Source: Gordionus sp. m RMFG-2023 (taxonomy: Eukaryota; Nematomorpha; Gordioida; Chordodea; Parachordodidae). Taken from it: a stretch of 64,000 nt of DNA. Below, in pieces: positions 60,874 through 64,000 of the stretch (positions are counted from its first letter, which is position 1; each line of letters opens with the position of its first letter). The translations under genes and the position numbers were made by a program. The stretch lies in contig NC_088776.1 of the NCBI RefSeq assembly GCF_954871325.1, positions 17,608,052-17,672,051 of the forward strand, given 5' to 3'. The notes below the pieces were generated by a model. The model was not told where the DNA came from and did not search any database. It saw only the letters and a program-made list of their open reading frames with translations.

Positions 60874-62699
60874 CTCCTTTTCAGGCGCGTACGCAGGAAT
60901 TTGGTCTGGGAGGGGGGGGGGATAATAAATTTTTTTAAGAAATAATATTTTTAATTAAAAATACTAAGCATAAATTTATTAGGATTAATAACTTTTCTAA
61001 TACACAATTTTAAACTTGTGAATTAAAAAAATTATATATATAAACCGGCATTTAAATGTGAATCATAAAATATAAAGTGAATATAACCCACGATATGAAT
61101 CACCTAAATGACCCAAAATTGAAATTTGAATTTTTTGAGCTTTTAAAATATATAAAGTATAAAAAATTTAAATGTTGTAAATATAAATTAATACACAAAA
61201 AGTTTCTTAGGAATAATTGTATTTTGTATGTTTTGAGCTAATTTTTCAATTATCAATCCTTGCTTGGCGTTAAATGTCTATGAATATTCAAAAGATCCAA
61301 ATCATTCAATCTACTTTCAGATGTTGTATTTCATAGGTATGTTTTTCACAGACTTGCAGGCCCGGACCCTGAGCCGGACCGTATTTTAATTTTTTTAAAT
61401 ATACCCGGGCCGGGCTCGTAATTTTTTTTTTAAAAACACCCGGGCTGGGCCTGAAAATTTTTTAAGAAAAAATATCCGAGCCGAGTTGTATATTTTAAAA
61501 CCAAATATTTGAAATCGCCATTATTAGCTATAAATATCAAAAATAAATATAATTTATTTTAAAAAATTCGGGCTAAGCCAGCCGGGCCGGGCCTGAAAAT
61601 TTTTTTAAAAAAAACCCGGGCTGGAAAAAATTTTAAAATAAAATCTGGGCCTGGTCCTGCAAATGGTACCTCTGCAAGGCTCTGTTATTCTTCTTAAAAA
61701 AGTGAATGTTCTCTCATTAGTTTACTAAAGAGCTGCTAATATATATATCATTTTAATAATTGGGAGTATAATCTAAAATGTGTTTGAAATAAAAAGCATC
61801 CATAGCATTTTTTGGGACTGTATCAACCATAGTTAATCTTTTAATCATAGTTATTCAGCTAATAAGGCATCATAAGATATTTTAACATCTTCATGATAAA
61901 AATATAACAAATATTTATATTTTTTTTCTATCACCATATGAAAAAGGTTGGGAGAGGGGACATTTGTTTTATAATACTCTTCTACTATCCTATATTAATG
62001 TTTTGATGATGAGCTTGCTTGCTGCAAGTCGAGGGGGACAAATATTTAACACGTATAGCTCTGCTTTTGACTCAACAATAACATATAAAATATGAAATTC
62101 TTCAACAACACTAGCTCTATTTCCTTGAGTTCTAATAAAATGCTCTCCGCTATTCTCATCTTCTTAATCAAGTCAATGTTATGTTTTTAAAAGTATTACA
62201 TAAAATAGTTGTATAATTAAATAATACATTCTAATGAGAAAAAAAATTTATTGAATCCAATAATTTTCTTGCTTCTGAGGAAATATTTCTTTCAAGCCAT
62301 GTGATATTTCAGTAATAGCATTAATAATCAGCTCTTCTAACTCCAAAATAGCTGTTACTGTGGCGGAGACTCGATCTCGTTGGACAAGCTTGCAATTTTT
62401 TTCTCCCTGTTGGACAAGGAGTTTCAGAGATAATTATTATTTTATTAGAAATTTAGATAAATATTACGCCACTAAAATTTGAAAATAATAGGTAAATTAC
62501 GCCAAGGAAAACTTGAAATCGAAATTGATTGATAAAATAACTTAGTAGATGAATGTGATAAATAAAATATATATATATATATATATGAGATAAGAATAAA
62601 TATTAACAAATATAAATTAATATTAACAATAAAATTTTTGAAAAATATAATCCGGCATCTGCATTTTTTGGCTCGCTGCGTACGCGCCTGCTCCTTTTT
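60874..62699 (-). mobile_element. 1.8 kb hAT element with perfect target duplication
   Basis: The element proper is 60882-62691. Left CAGGCGCGTACGCAGGAATT then a G run (60913-60921), right GCTGCGTACGCGCCTG. The 8-bp duplication CTCCTTTT lies at 60874-60881 and 62692-62699. Minus-strand scraps of a Tip100/Zaphod-like transposase remain, for example KLVQRDRVSATVTAILELEE (about 62330-62395) and RIAESILLELKEIEL (about 62125-62165), in broken frames. A second, GC-rich element is nested at 61357-61659. An (AT)n run lies at 62565-62585. Confidence 0.9.
61357..61659. mobile_element. About 300-bp GC-rich MITE nested in the 1.8 kb hAT element
   Basis: Left CAGGCCCGGACCCTGAGCCGG, right CTGGGCCTGGTCCTG (approximate inverted ends), with internal GGCCGGGC / GCCCGGG repeats in both orientations. 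No clear 8-bp duplication (CAGACTTG / CAAATGGT). The style resembles the subterminal repeats of the 10.6-18.4 kb elements. Confidence 0.6.
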
Positions 62700-63605
62700 T
62701 ATTTGCCAGTATAAGTCTTTGATAAAATTATTTCTTGCAGTAATGATATTTAATATCTATTTTTTAAAACTTTGGCTGAAAGACTTGCAATAAATCAGAA
62801 TAGAGTGATTCTTGTTTAATTAAGATCTATGCTTCAAGTTAAAAACCGACCTTAGCTTAGGGCCTCTCCAAGGCAAACATTAGCATTCTCAATTTCTTAA
62901 GTCTTATGCTTCCTTATAATTTATTATGTTTTTTATTTTTGAATTTTTTAAATTAGGTAAAAAGGAACCAATTCACAAGAAAGAAGATGATAAAGTTAGT
63001 ATTTAAAGAAATTTATTACTTTTTTACTTTTATAATATTTTTGATAAATTTAAACTGTAGGAAAAGCAGCATTCTCAGACCACTGAGTGTAAAGACACTT
63101 GCAAAGGCCTACAAAGTTTATATTCATAATATGATGATTTCTTAATTCTCAAAATTTAAAATATTATATAGAGAAAGATGGCGCTGAAAAATGCCATAAA
63201 TAGAGATGAATCGGAAAAAATATAAATAGAAACGCTATATCAAATTCAAACTTATAACTAGCAAAAAAACACAACAAAAACATTACTCCAATTACACATT
63301 ATTTTATTATAATAATAAAATATAAACTTAGAATTAGACTCGTATAATTTGTACGTTTATTTATATAAACAAAATTCTCAAATTGTTTAATTTTTCTTAA
63401 ATTTAAATAAATCATAAATATCATATTTTAAAACTTCATGGATTAATCGCTTGTCGTCATAAACATTGAGAAAAAAAGGAAGTTAGATCTAATTTAATAT
63501 CAATACTTATTTCAACTCACACTAAAATTATTGATTATATCGAGAAATATAATAATGATATCATCAAATTACTTACCCATCTCATTTAAGTATCCCAATT
63601 TTTAG
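62700..63605. other. AT-rich stretch without recognised features
   Basis: 62870-63180 could hide small exons with AG/GT borders, but no coherent frame could be followed. Confidence 0.35.
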
Positions 63606-63760
63606 CAGGGACCCGAACCGTTATTTATAACGGTTCAGTTTGGTTACGGTTCAGTATGTAAAAAATTATAATGGTTACGTTTTGGTTAAGGTTCTTAAGA
63701 AAAAATTTATAAAAGTTAGGTTCATCTAAAGTTCATTACGGTTAGAAATTTTTTTTTTAT
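63606..63760. mobile_element. Truncated relative of the GAACCG-rich MITE
   Basis: Begins CAGGGACCCGAACCGTTATT and matches, in inverse orientation, the right 130 bp of the element at 49874-50218 (for example TTTGGTTACGGTTCAG, AAATTATAATGGTTACG, GTTCTTAAGAAAAAAT). The other end is not found before AT-rich DNA resumes. Confidence 0.75.
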
Positions 63761-64000
63761 TGAAGCAACACCATCTTCTAATTTATTTTTATTATCATCT
63801 ATGAATTATATATAAAAAAAATATATAAGATTCAAAATAACTCATTTTTAAATATATTATTTGAACATATAAGTAATATATTTTCTAATATAAATGGATT
63901 CCTTTTTGTTCGCTGTGACGATAACACAAATTTTACCCCAAAAAGACCCTTTCTGCAGAAACTTGTGTTGCTGGAACCGCCAGCACTTTAAGAGCAAGTT
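63761..64000. other. Right edge of the window, nothing assigned
   Basis: The last about 100 bases (TTCTGCAGAAACTTGTGTTG, AACCGCCAGCACTTTAAGAG) are less AT-rich and could begin an exon or element outside the window. Confidence 0.3.

Noticed and set aside
62565-62585. (AT)n microsatellite
   Set aside because: Simple repeat typical of AT-rich DNA; no further significance.
1-64000. CRISPR arrays, rRNA genes, riboswitches, operons
   Set aside because: Looked for and not seen; the window is animal nuclear DNA.

Overview
The window is very AT-rich eukaryotic DNA from an animal, most likely an invertebrate. The evidence is a complete 17-exon homologue of the metazoan FG-GAP membrane protein ITFG1/TIP and a probable ataxin-10 homologue. 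Both have many tiny introns (about 37-75 bp). I cannot name the phylum. Only 5-10% of the window looks like host coding sequence; most of the rest is transposon debris.

Layout. 1-5.25 kb: hAT transposon fragments arranged as a large palindrome that probably runs off the left edge. 5.3-6.2 kb: a decayed LINE reverse-transcriptase fragment. 6.3-10.2 kb (+): a probable ATXN10 homologue whose 2.3 kb intron holds a 1.6 kb non-coding palindrome. 10.6-18.4 kb: two almost identical 3.5 kb hAT elements in head-on orientation; the first has a perfect 8-bp target duplication and sits inside an older hAT transposase relic. 18.4-25.0 kb: hAT relics, including a Tip100/Zaphod-like transposase on the minus strand and two 210-bp MITEs. 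25.7-32.0 kb (+): ITFG1, with a 597-bp MITE in one intron. 32.3-32.7 kb (-): the 3' exons of an unrecognised gene, tail to tail with ITFG1. 33.9-36.8 kb: a 1.1 kb hAT element, a foldback element and a second 597-bp MITE. 38.2-41.6 kb (-): an unrecognised gene with a 710-codon low-complexity exon and a coiled-coil tail. 41.7-55.4 kb: gene-poor, with a C-run minisatellite at 47.0-47.9 kb and several MITEs. 55.4-59.6 kb: a young LTR retrotransposon fossil with gag and protease parts only. 59.8-62.7 kb: a LINE endonuclease scrap and a 1.8 kb hAT element with a perfect 8-bp target duplication. The right end repeats a MITE seen at 49.9 kb.

The host genes have no evident functional link. ITFG1 (a secretory/plasma-membrane protein) and ATXN10 (a cytoplasmic armadillo-type protein) are simply neighbours. 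The unifying theme is repeated colonisation by several hAT families, shown by 8-bp target duplications at seven loci (six perfect or nearly so), plus three large inverted-repeat structures in the first 19 kb. I found no CRISPR array, operon, rRNA gene or convincing functional tRNA.
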